DNA from: Galbitalea soli
GTDB lineage: Bacteria > Actinomycetota > Actinomycetes > Actinomycetales > Microbacteriaceae
Reading direction: 5' to 3'
Assembly: GCF_010686725.1 (NCBI RefSeq)
Contig: NZ_JAAGWZ010000002.1
Location: 62,001-126,000 of the forward strand
Length of the DNA: 64,000 nt
The position numbers were made by a program, and so were the translations under genes. The notes below the pieces were generated by a model. It saw nothing but the letters and a program-made list of their open reading frames with translations. It was not told where the DNA came from and did no database searches. Shown here one piece after another: positions 35,689 to 43,828 of the stretch (position 1 is the stretch's first letter; the number at the start of each line of letters is the position of its first letter).

Positions 35689-35927
35689 GCGTCGAGCTCG
35701 TCTTCCTCGGCGTCGTCCCGGCTCTTCGGGGCGCGGCGGGCGCGGGCGGCGAGGTCGAGGGCGACCCGGTCGCGCAGGCCGCGGAAGAAGATGTAGGAGA
35801 TGGCGAGGCCGATGACGGCGGCCGCGATCGCCGCCGCGAAGACGTTCACCTGCAGGGCCACGAGGATCACGAAGGCGGCCGCGAAAATTCCGAGCCGAAT
35901 GAGGGTGTAGCTGATCCAGGGGCGCAC
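35685..35927 (-). CDS. DUF4229 family membrane protein
   Basis: An 80-residue protein with two hydrophobic segments (about 8-24 and 30-46) and a charged tail. It matches the small DUF4229 proteins found beside menA in actinobacteria. GTG 35927 follows TAGACT by six bases. Function unknown; the constant neighbourhood suggests a link to menaquinone or the membrane. Confidence 0.85.
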   Translation of the reverse strand: MRPWISYTLIRLGIFAAAFVILVALQVNVFAAAIAAAVIGLAISYIFFRGLRDRVALDLAARARRAPKSRDDAEEDELDA

Positions 35928-35980
35928 CCGACAAGTCTAGGCACTCACTCCTGACGCGAACTCGACCTAGAATTGCGCTC

Positions 35981-36337
35981 ATGATCCGCTTCCTGCCCAC
36001 GATCCTCGTGCTGGCGGTCGACATCTATGCGCTCGTCGATGTCCTCACCATCCACGAGTGGAGAATCAAGTCGTTGAACAAGTTCGGCTGGGTCGTGATC
36101 ATCCTCGTGCTGCCGCTCATCGGCGCCATCCTGTGGTTCACGATCGGTCGGGAGCGCACCGAGCAGGCCGAGCGCGAGGCGGGCACACACCGCATCGGGC
36201 CGCCGCGCGTGCTGGCGCCGGACGACGACCCCGTCTTCCTGCAGAACACCTCCCGACTCCAGGAGCAGGAGGAGCGCATCCGCCGGCTCGAGGCCGAGCT
36301 GAAGGCGCTGGGCGACGAAAAGAAGTCCGACGAGTAG
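35981..36337 (+). CDS. PLDc_N domain membrane protein
   Basis: A 118-residue protein with two hydrophobic segments (3-23 and 35-54) and the PLDc_N-type block [17 protein letters not shown], then a charged, probably coiled-coil tail ([18 protein letters not shown]). PLDc_N is the membrane anchor of cardiolipin synthases, but no catalytic domain is present. ATG 35981 follows TAGAAT by seven bases. It directly precedes menD. Confidence 0.85.
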   Translation: MIRFLPTILVLAVDIYALVDVLTIHEWRIKSLNKFGWVVIILVLPLIGAILWFTIGRERTEQAEREAGTHRIGPPRVLAPDDDPVFLQNTSRLQEQEERIRRLEAELKALGDEKKSDE

Positions 36338-36365
36338 TTCGCCCGCAACGCGGTTCGCGGTCGCG

Positions 36366-37997
36366 TTGCTCGACGAGTTCTCCCGCCTGGGGCTGCGCGA
36401 CGTCGTACTCAGCCCGGGATCCCGGTCGCAGGCGCTCGCGCTCGCCGCGGCGGAGTACGAGCGGGCGGGCATCCTGCGAGTGCGGGTGCGGATCGACGAG
36501 CGGGTCGCGGGCTTCCTGGGGCTCGGGCTCGCGGTCGAGACCCGCGTCCCCGTCGTCGTCATGATGACCTCCGGCACCGCGGTCGCCAATCTGCACCCCG
36601 CCGTGCTCGAGGCGTACCACTCAGGGGTGCCGCTCATCGTGCTCAGCTCCGACCGGCCCGAATCGCTTCGGGGCATCCGCTCCAACCAGACGACGCAGCA
36701 GCCCGGCATCTTCGGCGCCGCCACGCCGCTCGGGTGGGACGTGCCCGCGCCGACGGGTGCCGAGGGCGAGGAGGCCGCGGCCCAGGCCGTCGCGCGGGAG
36801 GCCTGGACCGCCGCGCTCGCGGGTCTCGGCGGTCGTCCCGGGCCGGTGCACGTCAACGTCGCGTTCAGCGAACCGCTCTCCTCCGCCACCCGGCTGCCCG
36901 AGCGGGCCGGCGAGAATGACCGCCCGCGGAGCGCCGAACCCGACGAGCCACCCACCCCCGCCGCCCTCAGTCTCGCTCCGGCCCCGCGCACGGTCGTGGT
37001 CGCGGGAACCGGGGCCGGCGCCGTCGCCGAGGAGACGGCTCGCGCGCTCGGCGCGCCCCTGCTCGCCGAGGTGACGAGCGGCGCGCACTTCGGCCCCCAG
37101 CTCGTCGTGGCCTATCGCGAGCTGCTCGACGACCCGGAGTTCGGCGGCGCGGTCGAGCGGGTCGTGGTGTTCGGGCATCCGACCCTCAGCAGGCAGGTGC
37201 CGGCGCTCATTCAGCGCTCGGGCGTCGAGACCATCGTGGTGCGCTCGCCCGGTGCCGACGACTACAACCCGGGGCACCGCGTCACCGCCTTCGCCGAGGC
37301 GGTCACGGTGGTCGGCGATCCCGACTCCTCGGCCGAGGCGCGCGCGTGGCTCGGCCGCTGGGTGTTCGCCTCGCGGGCGCTGCTCGAACCGCCGCCCGCG
37401 CCGACCGCGGCCCAGCTCGGCAACGCCGAGTTCGCCCGCCGCGAGCTGGCCGCGATCCGCCAACCCGTCGACCGGCGGATGCTCGTCGAGGCCGTCTGGC
37501 GATCCACCTGGCCGCACGACCGTCTCGTGCTCGGCGCCTCCCGGCTGATCCGCGTCGCCGACGCCGCGCTGCCCGGCAAACGCATCCCGGTGCACGCCAA
37601 CCGCGGTCTCGCCGGCATCGACGGCACGATCGCGACCGCGCTCGGCATCGCGCTGGCGACGCCGTCGGGCGGGACCACGCGCGTGCTCCTCGGCGACCTC
37701 GCGGCGCTGCACGATGCGGGCGCACTGCTGTTCGGGGCGGGGGAGGTGCGGCCGCGCATCCAGGTCATCGTCGGCAACGACGGCGGGGGCACGATCTTCG
37801 ACACGCTGGAGGTGGCCGGCTCAGCCCCGCAGGACGCGCTCGACCGGGTGCTGCTCACCCCGCAGACGGTCGACTTCGAGTCACTCGCGGGGGCCTACGG
37901 CTGGCAGTATCTTCGCGCGAGTACGCGGGGCGAACTGGATCAGGCGCTTACCGCCTCCGCCGAGCCGACGCTCATCGAGGTTCCGTTGGAGCGCTGA
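36366..37997 (+). CDS. menD: SEPHCHC synthase (MenD); start codon unclear
   Basis: A thiamine-diphosphate enzyme joining 2-oxoglutarate and isochorismate. [17 protein letters not shown] is the conserved N-terminal block; [10 protein letters not shown] and [15 protein letters not shown] follow, with the ThDP/Mg motif GDLAALHD and [12 protein letters not shown]. The first usable start is TTG 36366 (543 residues), which cuts off the first helix. The frame upstream encodes the conserved-looking SPATRFAVA back to 36339 without any ATG, GTG, CTG or TTG, so the true start may be non-standard or the sequence may contain an error. Confidence 0.88.
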   Translation: MLDEFSRLGLRDVVLSPGSRSQALALAAAEYERAGILRVRVRIDERVAGFLGLGLAVETRVPVVVMMTSGTAVANLHPAVLEAYHSGVPLIVLSSDRPESLRGIRSNQTTQQPGIFGAATPLGWDVPAPTGAEGEEAAAQAVAREAWTAALAGLGGRPGPVHVNVAFSEPLSSATRLPERAGENDRPRSAEPDEPPTPAALSLAPAPRTVVVAGTGAGAVAEETARALGAPLLAEVTSGAHFGPQLVVAYRELLDDPEFGGAVERVVVFGHPTLSRQVPALIQRSGVETIVVRSPGADDYNPGHRVTAFAEAVTVVGDPDSSAEARAWLGRWVFASRALLEPPPAPTAAQLGNAEFARRELAAIRQPVDRRMLVEAVWRSTWPHDRLVLGASRLIRVADAALPGKRIPVHANRGLAGIDGTIATALGIALATPSGGTTRVLLGDLAALHDAGALLFGAGEVRPRIQVIVGNDGGGTIFDTLEVAGSAPQDALDRVLLTPQTVDFESLAGAYGWQYLRASTRGELDQALTASAEPTLIEVPLER

Positions 37998-38005
37998 CGC
38001 GGGGC

Positions 38006-39238
38006 TCAGCCGAAGGCTTCGACGATCGGCCGGAACTTCATGCGCGTCTCGGCGAGTTCCTTCTCGGGGTCGGAGTCGGCGACGATGCCCGCGCCCGCCC
38101 AGGCGGTGATATCGCCGCTGTCGTCGACCTGCGCGCTGCGCAGCGCGACCGCCCATTCGCCGTCGCCGTCGGCGCCTACCCATCCCACCGGACCCGCGTA
38201 GCGGCCGCGGTCGAAGGGCTCGAGCTCGGCGATGAGCGCTAGTGCGGAGGAGGTCGGGGTGCCCGCGACCGCCGCCGTCGGGTGCAGCGCCGCGATGAGG
38301 TCGAGCGACGACGATCCGTCGGTGAGGGTGCCCTCGATGTCGCTCGCGAGGTGCCACAGGTTGGGCAGCTTGAGGGTGAAGGGCAGCTCGCTCGCGATGA
38401 GGGTGCGGGCGTGCGGTCGGAGCGAGGTCATGAGGCTCTCGAGGGCGAAGTGGTGCTCGTCGAGGTCTTTCGTGGAGGTCGCGAGGCGCGCGGCCGCGTC
38501 CTGGTCGCTGAGGGCGTCGACACCGCGCGCCGCGCTGCCGGCGAGCACGCGCGCTGTCACGGTGCCGTGATCGGCGCGCACGAGCGTCTCCGGGCTGGAC
38601 CCGATGAGCCCGTCGACGGCGAAGGTCCAGCAGTCCGGGTAGCCCAGCGCGAGCTCCGCCACGATGAGGCGCAGGTCGGCGCCGTCCGGCAGATGACCGA
38701 CGAGGTCGCGCGCGAGCACGACCTTGCTGAGCTCGTGAGCGCGCAGGTGCTGCAGCGCCGATTCCACCGCCGAGGTGTAGCCGGCCGCGTCGAGCGAGCC
38801 GGGCCGCAGTCCCAGCCGGAACTCCGCGCCCGCCGGGGTGGCCGCGGGCAGGGCCGAGTCGCAGTCGACGCGCGTGATCCAGCTCACGCCGTCGCGACGC
38901 CCGATCACGACGGAGGGCACGATGAGCACGCTCGTCGCGGTCGAGTCGTCGGCGAATGCGAAGGCCCCGAGCGCGACGAGGCCGGTGCCGGGGATGCCCA
39001 GCTCATCGGTCACCCGCGCGGCGGCGGCGACGCGCCGCCAGGTATCGGCGGCCTCGCGCATGCGATCCGGGCCGCGGAACTCGAGGCGCAGTGCCTCGCC
39101 GAGACCCGCGATTCCCTGACCCCGGCGGATGAACACGAGGGGGTGACGCGGATCGACCAGGGGGATCAGCGGCCGGATGTCATCGACGGCCTGGGTGGTG
39201 ACCGTCAACACGGGCACACCACCCGCGGAGTTGCTCAC
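38006..39238 (-). CDS. menF: Isochorismate synthase
   Basis: A 410-residue chorismate-binding enzyme that makes isochorismate. Signature regions include ELSKVVLARD, SSPETLVR, VTARVLAGSAARG, LHPTAAVAGTP and WAGAGIVADSDPEKEL. GTG 39238 follows TACTGT by six bases; a longer frame upstream has no SD or similarity. Divergent from menG and convergent with menD. Salicylate or enterobactin-type functions are unlikely given the locus. Confidence 0.92.
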   Translation of the reverse strand: MSNSAGGVPVLTVTTQAVDDIRPLIPLVDPRHPLVFIRRGQGIAGLGEALRLEFRGPDRMREAADTWRRVAAAARVTDELGIPGTGLVALGAFAFADDSTATSVLIVPSVVIGRRDGVSWITRVDCDSALPAATPAGAEFRLGLRPGSLDAAGYTSAVESALQHLRAHELSKVVLARDLVGHLPDGADLRLIVAELALGYPDCWTFAVDGLIGSSPETLVRADHGTVTARVLAGSAARGVDALSDQDAAARLATSTKDLDEHHFALESLMTSLRPHARTLIASELPFTLKLPNLWHLASDIEGTLTDGSSSLDLIAALHPTAAVAGTPTSSALALIAELEPFDRGRYAGPVGWVGADGDGEWAVALRSAQVDDSGDITAWAGAGIVADSDPEKELAETRMKFRPIVEAFG

Positions 39239-39291
39239 GCCTCCACAGTAGTACGCCGGGAACGCCAAGCCTTTCTCAGTAGACTTGGCGG

Positions 39292-40071
39292 GTGAGTAAG
39301 GCCGATCTGGGGAAGCAACCCGACGAAGTCGCCGGAATGTTCGACGGCGTCGCGAAACACTACGACCGCACGAACGCGGTGCTCTCCGCCGGCAACGCCT
39401 ACCTCTGGCGCATCCAGACCGTCCGCGCGGTCGCGCCGCAGCCGGGCGAGCGCATCCTCGACCTCGCCGCCGGCACGGGCACGAGTTCCGTCGCCCTCGC
39501 GCACTCCGGCGCTCACGTCATCGCCGTGGACTTCTCCGAGGGCATGATCGCGGAGGGCCGCAAGCGCCACCCCGAGATCGAGTTCGTGCAGGCCGACATC
39601 GAGAAGCTGCCGTTCGGCGACGAGGAGTTCGACGCCGTCACCATCAGCTTCGGACTCCGCAACGTCAACGACCCGAAGGCGGGCCTCGCCGAGATGTACC
39701 GGGTGCTGAAGCCCGGCGGTCGTCTCGTGATCTGCGAGTTCTCCAAACCGCCGCGGGCACTGCTCCGAATCGGTTATCAGGCGTACCTCAAGTACGTCAT
39801 GCCGCTGGTGGCGGGCGCGACGAGCTCCAACCCCGACGCGTACACCTACCTCGCGGAGTCCATCAGGGAGTGGCCCGACCAGGGGCAGCTCAGCCAGTGG
39901 ATCAGGGGGGCGGGGTTCATCCGTGTCGCCTACCGCAACCTGACCTCCGGTGTCGTGGCCCTGCACCGCGGGCGCAAGCCGGTCGACGCGGCCGTGCTCG
40001 CCTCGGTGGCGAAGCGCAAGCGCGTCGCGGCCCGCACGAAAGTCACGCCGTCAGCAGACGACAACTCGTAG
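39292..40071 (+). CDS. menG: Demethylmenaquinone methyltransferase
   Basis: A 259-residue SAM-dependent methyltransferase (MenG/UbiE) for the last step of menaquinone synthesis. The SAM motif ILDLAAGTGTSSVAL, then MYRVLKPGGRLVICEFSKP and the UbiE block ITISFGLRNV are present. GTG 39292 follows TAGACT by six bases. It is followed 34 bases later by a polyprenyl synthase gene, which supplies its side chain. Confidence 0.95.
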   Translation: MSKADLGKQPDEVAGMFDGVAKHYDRTNAVLSAGNAYLWRIQTVRAVAPQPGERILDLAAGTGTSSVALAHSGAHVIAVDFSEGMIAEGRKRHPEIEFVQADIEKLPFGDEEFDAVTISFGLRNVNDPKAGLAEMYRVLKPGGRLVICEFSKPPRALLRIGYQAYLKYVMPLVAGATSSNPDAYTYLAESIREWPDQGQLSQWIRGAGFIRVAYRNLTSGVVALHRGRKPVDAAVLASVAKRKRVAARTKVTPSADDNS

Positions 40072-40105
40072 AAGCGTCCGCTTCCTTAGCAGAATCGACC
40101 AGCCA

Positions 40106-41182
40106 GTGAGCCCCGCCGCCCCTCCCGCGCGCCGAAGCAACACCCTGAGTTCGTCGCTCGGGCTCGGCGAGAAGCTCTTCGCCTCGAGCGAGGAGCGGCG
40201 CTTCGCGAAAGCCATCGAAGACGGGCTCGAGCAGGTCGAGGCGGGCCTGCACCGCGAGATGGCCTTCTCCGACGACCTGGCCGATGTGACCAGCCGGTAC
40301 CTGCTCGAAGCCGGCGGCAAGCGGGTGCGACCCGTTCTGACGCTGCTGACCGCGCAGCTGGGCGGCGGCAACAACGCGGAGGTCATCGCCGCCGCGGAGG
40401 CCATCGAGATCATCCACCTCGCCTCGCTGTACCACGACGACGTCATGGACGAGGCGCAGATGCGCCGCGGCGTCGCGAGCGCACAGACCGTGTGGGGCAA
40501 CTCGGTGGCGATCCTCACCGGGGACCTGCTGTTCGCCCGAGCGAGCAAGCTCGTCGCCTCCCTCGGCGTCGAGGCGATCACGCTGCAGGCCGACACCTTC
40601 GAGCGGCTCTGCCTCGGGCAGCTGCACGAGACCATCGGCCCCCGCCCCGACGAGGATCCGATCGACCACTACCTCCAGGTGCTCGCCGACAAGACGGGTT
40701 CGCTCATCGCCTCGGCCGCCAAGATGGGCGTCATGCTCTCCGGCGCGCCCGCCGAGTATCGCGAACCAGTGGTCGCCTTCGGCGAGAAGATCGGTGTCGC
40801 ATTCCAGCTCATCGACGACATCATCGACCTCTCCCCGAAGCCCGAACAGACCGGCAAGGTCGCGGGAACCGACCTGCGGGCCGGCGTCGCCACCCTCCCG
40901 CTGCTCTACCTCCGCCGCCTCGCGACCACCGATGCGGCGGCGGCCGCGCTGCTCGCGCGCATCGACCGAGACGTCACCAATCCCAACCCCACCGCCGAAG
41001 ATGACGCTGATCTTACGTCCGCTATCACCGAGCTTCGCGAACACGACGTCACTCGCTCTACACTCGACGAGGCCCATCGGTGGTCGCGCGCGGCGGTCGC
41101 CGATCTCGCGCCGCTGCCGGACGGGCCCGTGAAGAAGGCCCTCACCCGTTTCGCCGAGTCGATCGTCGACCGTTCGAACTGA
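40106..41182 (+). CDS. Long-chain polyprenyl diphosphate synthase
   Basis: A 358-residue trans-prenyltransferase making the menaquinone side chain. The first Asp-rich motif is LYHDDVMDE (DDxxD) and the second is QLIDDIIDL. GGKRVRP near residue 70 binds isopentenyl diphosphate. GTG 40106 is chosen because the frame upstream is out of place inside menG. The chain length cannot be read from sequence by eye, but position beside menG suggests the menaquinone tail (octa- to decaprenyl). Confidence 0.93.
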   Translation: MSPAAPPARRSNTLSSSLGLGEKLFASSEERRFAKAIEDGLEQVEAGLHREMAFSDDLADVTSRYLLEAGGKRVRPVLTLLTAQLGGGNNAEVIAAAEAIEIIHLASLYHDDVMDEAQMRRGVASAQTVWGNSVAILTGDLLFARASKLVASLGVEAITLQADTFERLCLGQLHETIGPRPDEDPIDHYLQVLADKTGSLIASAAKMGVMLSGAPAEYREPVVAFGEKIGVAFQLIDDIIDLSPKPEQTGKVAGTDLRAGVATLPLLYLRRLATTDAAAAALLARIDRDVTNPNPTAEDDADLTSAITELREHDVTRSTLDEAHRWSRAAVADLAPLPDGPVKKALTRFAESIVDRSN

Positions 41183-41199
41183 TTCCGAAGGAACCCCCA

Positions 41200-42552
41200 A
41201 TGACGAAGCTCAGGCTCGCCATCGTGGGTGCCGGCCCCGCCGGCATCTATGCCGCTGACATCCTCCTCAAGGCGGAGAAGGAGTTCGACGTCTCGATCGA
41301 CCTGTTCGAGCAACTGCCGGCGCCGTACGGACTCGTTCGCTACGGGGTCGCGCCCGATCATCCGCGCATCAAGGGCATCATCACCGCCCTGCGCGAGGTG
41401 CTCGACACCGGCCGGATCCGCCTCTTCGGCAACGTGCTGTACGGGCGGGACATCACGCTCGCCGACCTCAAGAAGCACTACAACGCCGTGATCTTCTCGA
41501 CGGGCGCGATCCGGGATGCCGACCTCGACATTCCCGGAATCGACCTCGACGGCAGCTACGGTGCCGCCGACTTCGTGAGCTGGTACGACGGCCACCCGGA
41601 TGTGCCGCGCGAGTGGCCTCTCGACGCGAAGGAGGTCGCAGTCATCGGCAACGGCAACGTGGCACTCGACGTGGCCCGCATGCTCGCGAAGCACGCCGAC
41701 GACCTGCTGCCGACCGAGATCCCGGCCAACGTCTACGAGGGGCTGAAGGCCTCGCCCGTGACGGATGTGCACGTCTTCGGCCGCCGGGGCCCCATGCAGG
41801 TGAAGTTCACTCCCCTCGAGCTGCGCGAGCTCGGCGAGCTGCGCGACGTCGACATGATCGTGCACGAGGAGGACTTCGACTACGACGAGGCCTCCCGCAA
41901 TGCCATCGCCACCAACAAGCAGGTGCTCGTCATCGACCGCGTGTTCACCCAGTGGCGCGCACGGGAGACGGGCGCGGCCTCCCGCAGACTGCACCTGCAC
42001 TTCTTCGCGCGCCCGGCCGAGGTGCTCGGCGAGGATGGTGCGGTGAGCGGTTTCCGCTGGGAGCGCACCGAGCCGGACGGCGAGGGCGGCGTGCGCGGCA
42101 CGGGCGAGTACCGCGAGATCCCGATCCAGGCGCTCTATCGCGCGGTGGGCTACTTCGGGTCGCCCCTCGACGGCATCCCCTTCGACGAGAAGCGCGGAGT
42201 CATCCCCAACCGCGAGGGCCAGGTGCTCGGCGACGACGACCAGCCGCTCCCGGCCGTCTACGCCACCGGCTGGATCAAGCGCGGACCGGTCGGGCTCATC
42301 GGCCACACCAAGAGCGACGCGATGGAGACCATCCGCCACGTCATCCACGATCAGTCCAGCTGGTGGACCCCGGCCGAGCCCGACGAGGAGTCGGTCGTCA
42401 CCCTACTGAGCGAGCGCGGCATCGAGTTCACCAACCTCAGCGGCTGGCACAAGCTCGACGAGCACGAGCAGGCTCTGGGCGCACCGCACGGCCGCGCGCG
42501 CATCAAGGTCGTGGCGCGGGACGAGATGGTGCGGGCGAGCAATCGCCCGTAG
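41200..42552 (+). CDS. Ferredoxin/flavodoxin-NADP+ reductase, FprA type
   Basis: A 450-residue adrenodoxin reductase-like flavoprotein. The FAD motif is IVGAGPAGIYAAD, the NADP motif VIGNGNVALDVARML, followed by FGRRGPMQVKFTPLELREL and the C-terminal FAD block ATGWIKRGPVGLIGHTKSDA. GAAGGAA precedes the ATG. It transfers electrons between NADPH and ferredoxins; partners are unknown. It is close behind the polyprenyl synthase gene (18 bases), possibly cotranscribed. Confidence 0.95.
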   Translation: MTKLRLAIVGAGPAGIYAADILLKAEKEFDVSIDLFEQLPAPYGLVRYGVAPDHPRIKGIITALREVLDTGRIRLFGNVLYGRDITLADLKKHYNAVIFSTGAIRDADLDIPGIDLDGSYGAADFVSWYDGHPDVPREWPLDAKEVAVIGNGNVALDVARMLAKHADDLLPTEIPANVYEGLKASPVTDVHVFGRRGPMQVKFTPLELRELGELRDVDMIVHEEDFDYDEASRNAIATNKQVLVIDRVFTQWRARETGAASRRLHLHFFARPAEVLGEDGAVSGFRWERTEPDGEGGVRGTGEYREIPIQALYRAVGYFGSPLDGIPFDEKRGVIPNREGQVLGDDDQPLPAVYATGWIKRGPVGLIGHTKSDAMETIRHVIHDQSSWWTPAEPDEESVVTLLSERGIEFTNLSGWHKLDEHEQALGAPHGRARIKVVARDEMVRASNRP

Positions 42553-42564
42553 CGACGCTGCGGG

Positions 42565-43767
42565 TCAGACCGCGATCGTGCGGGGGAGCATCCGCCTCGC
42601 CAGCTTGCGGCACGGCTCCTCGATGAATCGCCACAGCACCCAGGCGAAGACCCAGGCCGCGACCAGCACCCCCACCGTGACCAGGTCGCGGAGCGCGGGG
42701 GAGCCGAGACGCGCGAGCAGGGTGACCCCCGCACCGATGACGAGCGGGTGCGACAGGTAGAGCGCGAACGACACCCGCCCGCCCAGCTGCAGCGGCCGGG
42801 TCGCGAGCACGCGCGCGAGCGGATCGCGGGGGGCCACCGCGAGCCCCGCGATGACGAGCACGAACAGCGGGAGGACGACGATCGTGCCGGTGCGGGCGAT
42901 CATGTCGACTCCGTCGCGGAACTGCGGCTGGCCGTGCCGGATCCACGGGTGCGCGTCGAGCACCGGCGCGAGCACCACGACGACGAGGGCGGCGATCGAG
43001 GCCACGGTCGCGAGCGGGAAGCGCAGGGGGCGGCCCTCGCCGAGACGAGCGCTCAGCAGAATCGCGAGCAGCGCGCCGATCCAGAACTCGGTGAGCACGC
43101 GCAGCGCGACGACGCCCGGGGCGATCGTGTAGCTGTTCGGGGAGAACAGCAGGATCGTGTCATCCTGCATCGTGCTGCCGACCACGATCATCGGCAGCGT
43201 GAGGGCCGCGATCAGGATGACCGTCATCCGCCGCGCGGCCACCCGCGCGTACGCGGCCAGCGCGACGATCCCCACCGAGAAGACGAGGTAGGCCAGCCAC
43301 TCCGCGCTGATCGACCAGTCGAGCCCGTTCCAGTCGAGGGGGTGCGCGGTCCACGCCTGCACGAGCAGCAGGTGCTGCATGAGCCGCCCGACGTCGGCCT
43401 GCGCCGCGAAGGCGGGGTTGCCGCTCGTGGCGTACTGCAGGGCGAACACCGCGCCGAACAGCACGAGCACCGCGGCGGTCAGCGGCCACACGCGGCCGAT
43501 GCGGAGCCAGAGGAACCCGACGGCGCTGCGCCAGGAGAAGCGGTCGGTCATCCGGTCGAAGTGGGTGTAGGTGAGGATGAAGCCGCTCAGGATGAAGAAC
43601 AGGTCGACGCCGAGGTAGCCCGCGTTGAAGACGGGGGCGAGCACGCGGAGCGGCGGGAAGGCGTCGATGAGTTCGGTGCGGAAGTGCCGCGTGACGACCC
43701 ACAGTGCCGCGAGGGCCCGGATGCCGGTGAGCGCGGGCAACTGCGGGCGCGGAAAGCGGGTGGTCAC
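42565..43767 (-). CDS. Acyltransferase 3 family membrane protein (OafA-like)
   Basis: A 400-residue protein with about ten hydrophobic segments. The acyltransferase 3 signature is at the N-terminus: LTGIRALAALWVVTRHF, containing the conserved Arg and His, and FFILSGFILTYTH. Members O-acylate cell-surface sugars. No glycan synthesis genes are adjacent, so the acceptor is unknown. It is divergent from the MMPL gene. Confidence 0.92.
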   Translation of the reverse strand: MTTRFPRPQLPALTGIRALAALWVVTRHFRTELIDAFPPLRVLAPVFNAGYLGVDLFFILSGFILTYTHFDRMTDRFSWRSAVGFLWLRIGRVWPLTAAVLVLFGAVFALQYATSGNPAFAAQADVGRLMQHLLLVQAWTAHPLDWNGLDWSISAEWLAYLVFSVGIVALAAYARVAARRMTVILIAALTLPMIVVGSTMQDDTILLFSPNSYTIAPGVVALRVLTEFWIGALLAILLSARLGEGRPLRFPLATVASIAALVVVVLAPVLDAHPWIRHGQPQFRDGVDMIARTGTIVVLPLFVLVIAGLAVAPRDPLARVLATRPLQLGGRVSFALYLSHPLVIGAGVTLLARLGSPALRDLVTVGVLVAAWVFAWVLWRFIEEPCRKLARRMLPRTIAV

Positions 43768-43801
43768 CTGTCGAGACTATCGGGCGGCGTGTATCGTATT
43801 A

Positions 43802-43815
43802 GTCAGCTTGCTGAC
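43802..43815. promoter_or_regulatory. Palindrome upstream of the MMPL gene
   Basis: GTCAGCTTGCTGAC is a perfect inverted repeat apart from its central TT. It lies 13 bases before the MMPL start codon, over or next to a promoter-like TATCGT/TATTAG. It looks like a TetR- or MarR-type operator, but no such regulator gene is adjacent. Confidence 0.55.
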
Positions 43816-43828
43816 GATTGGAGCGGCC

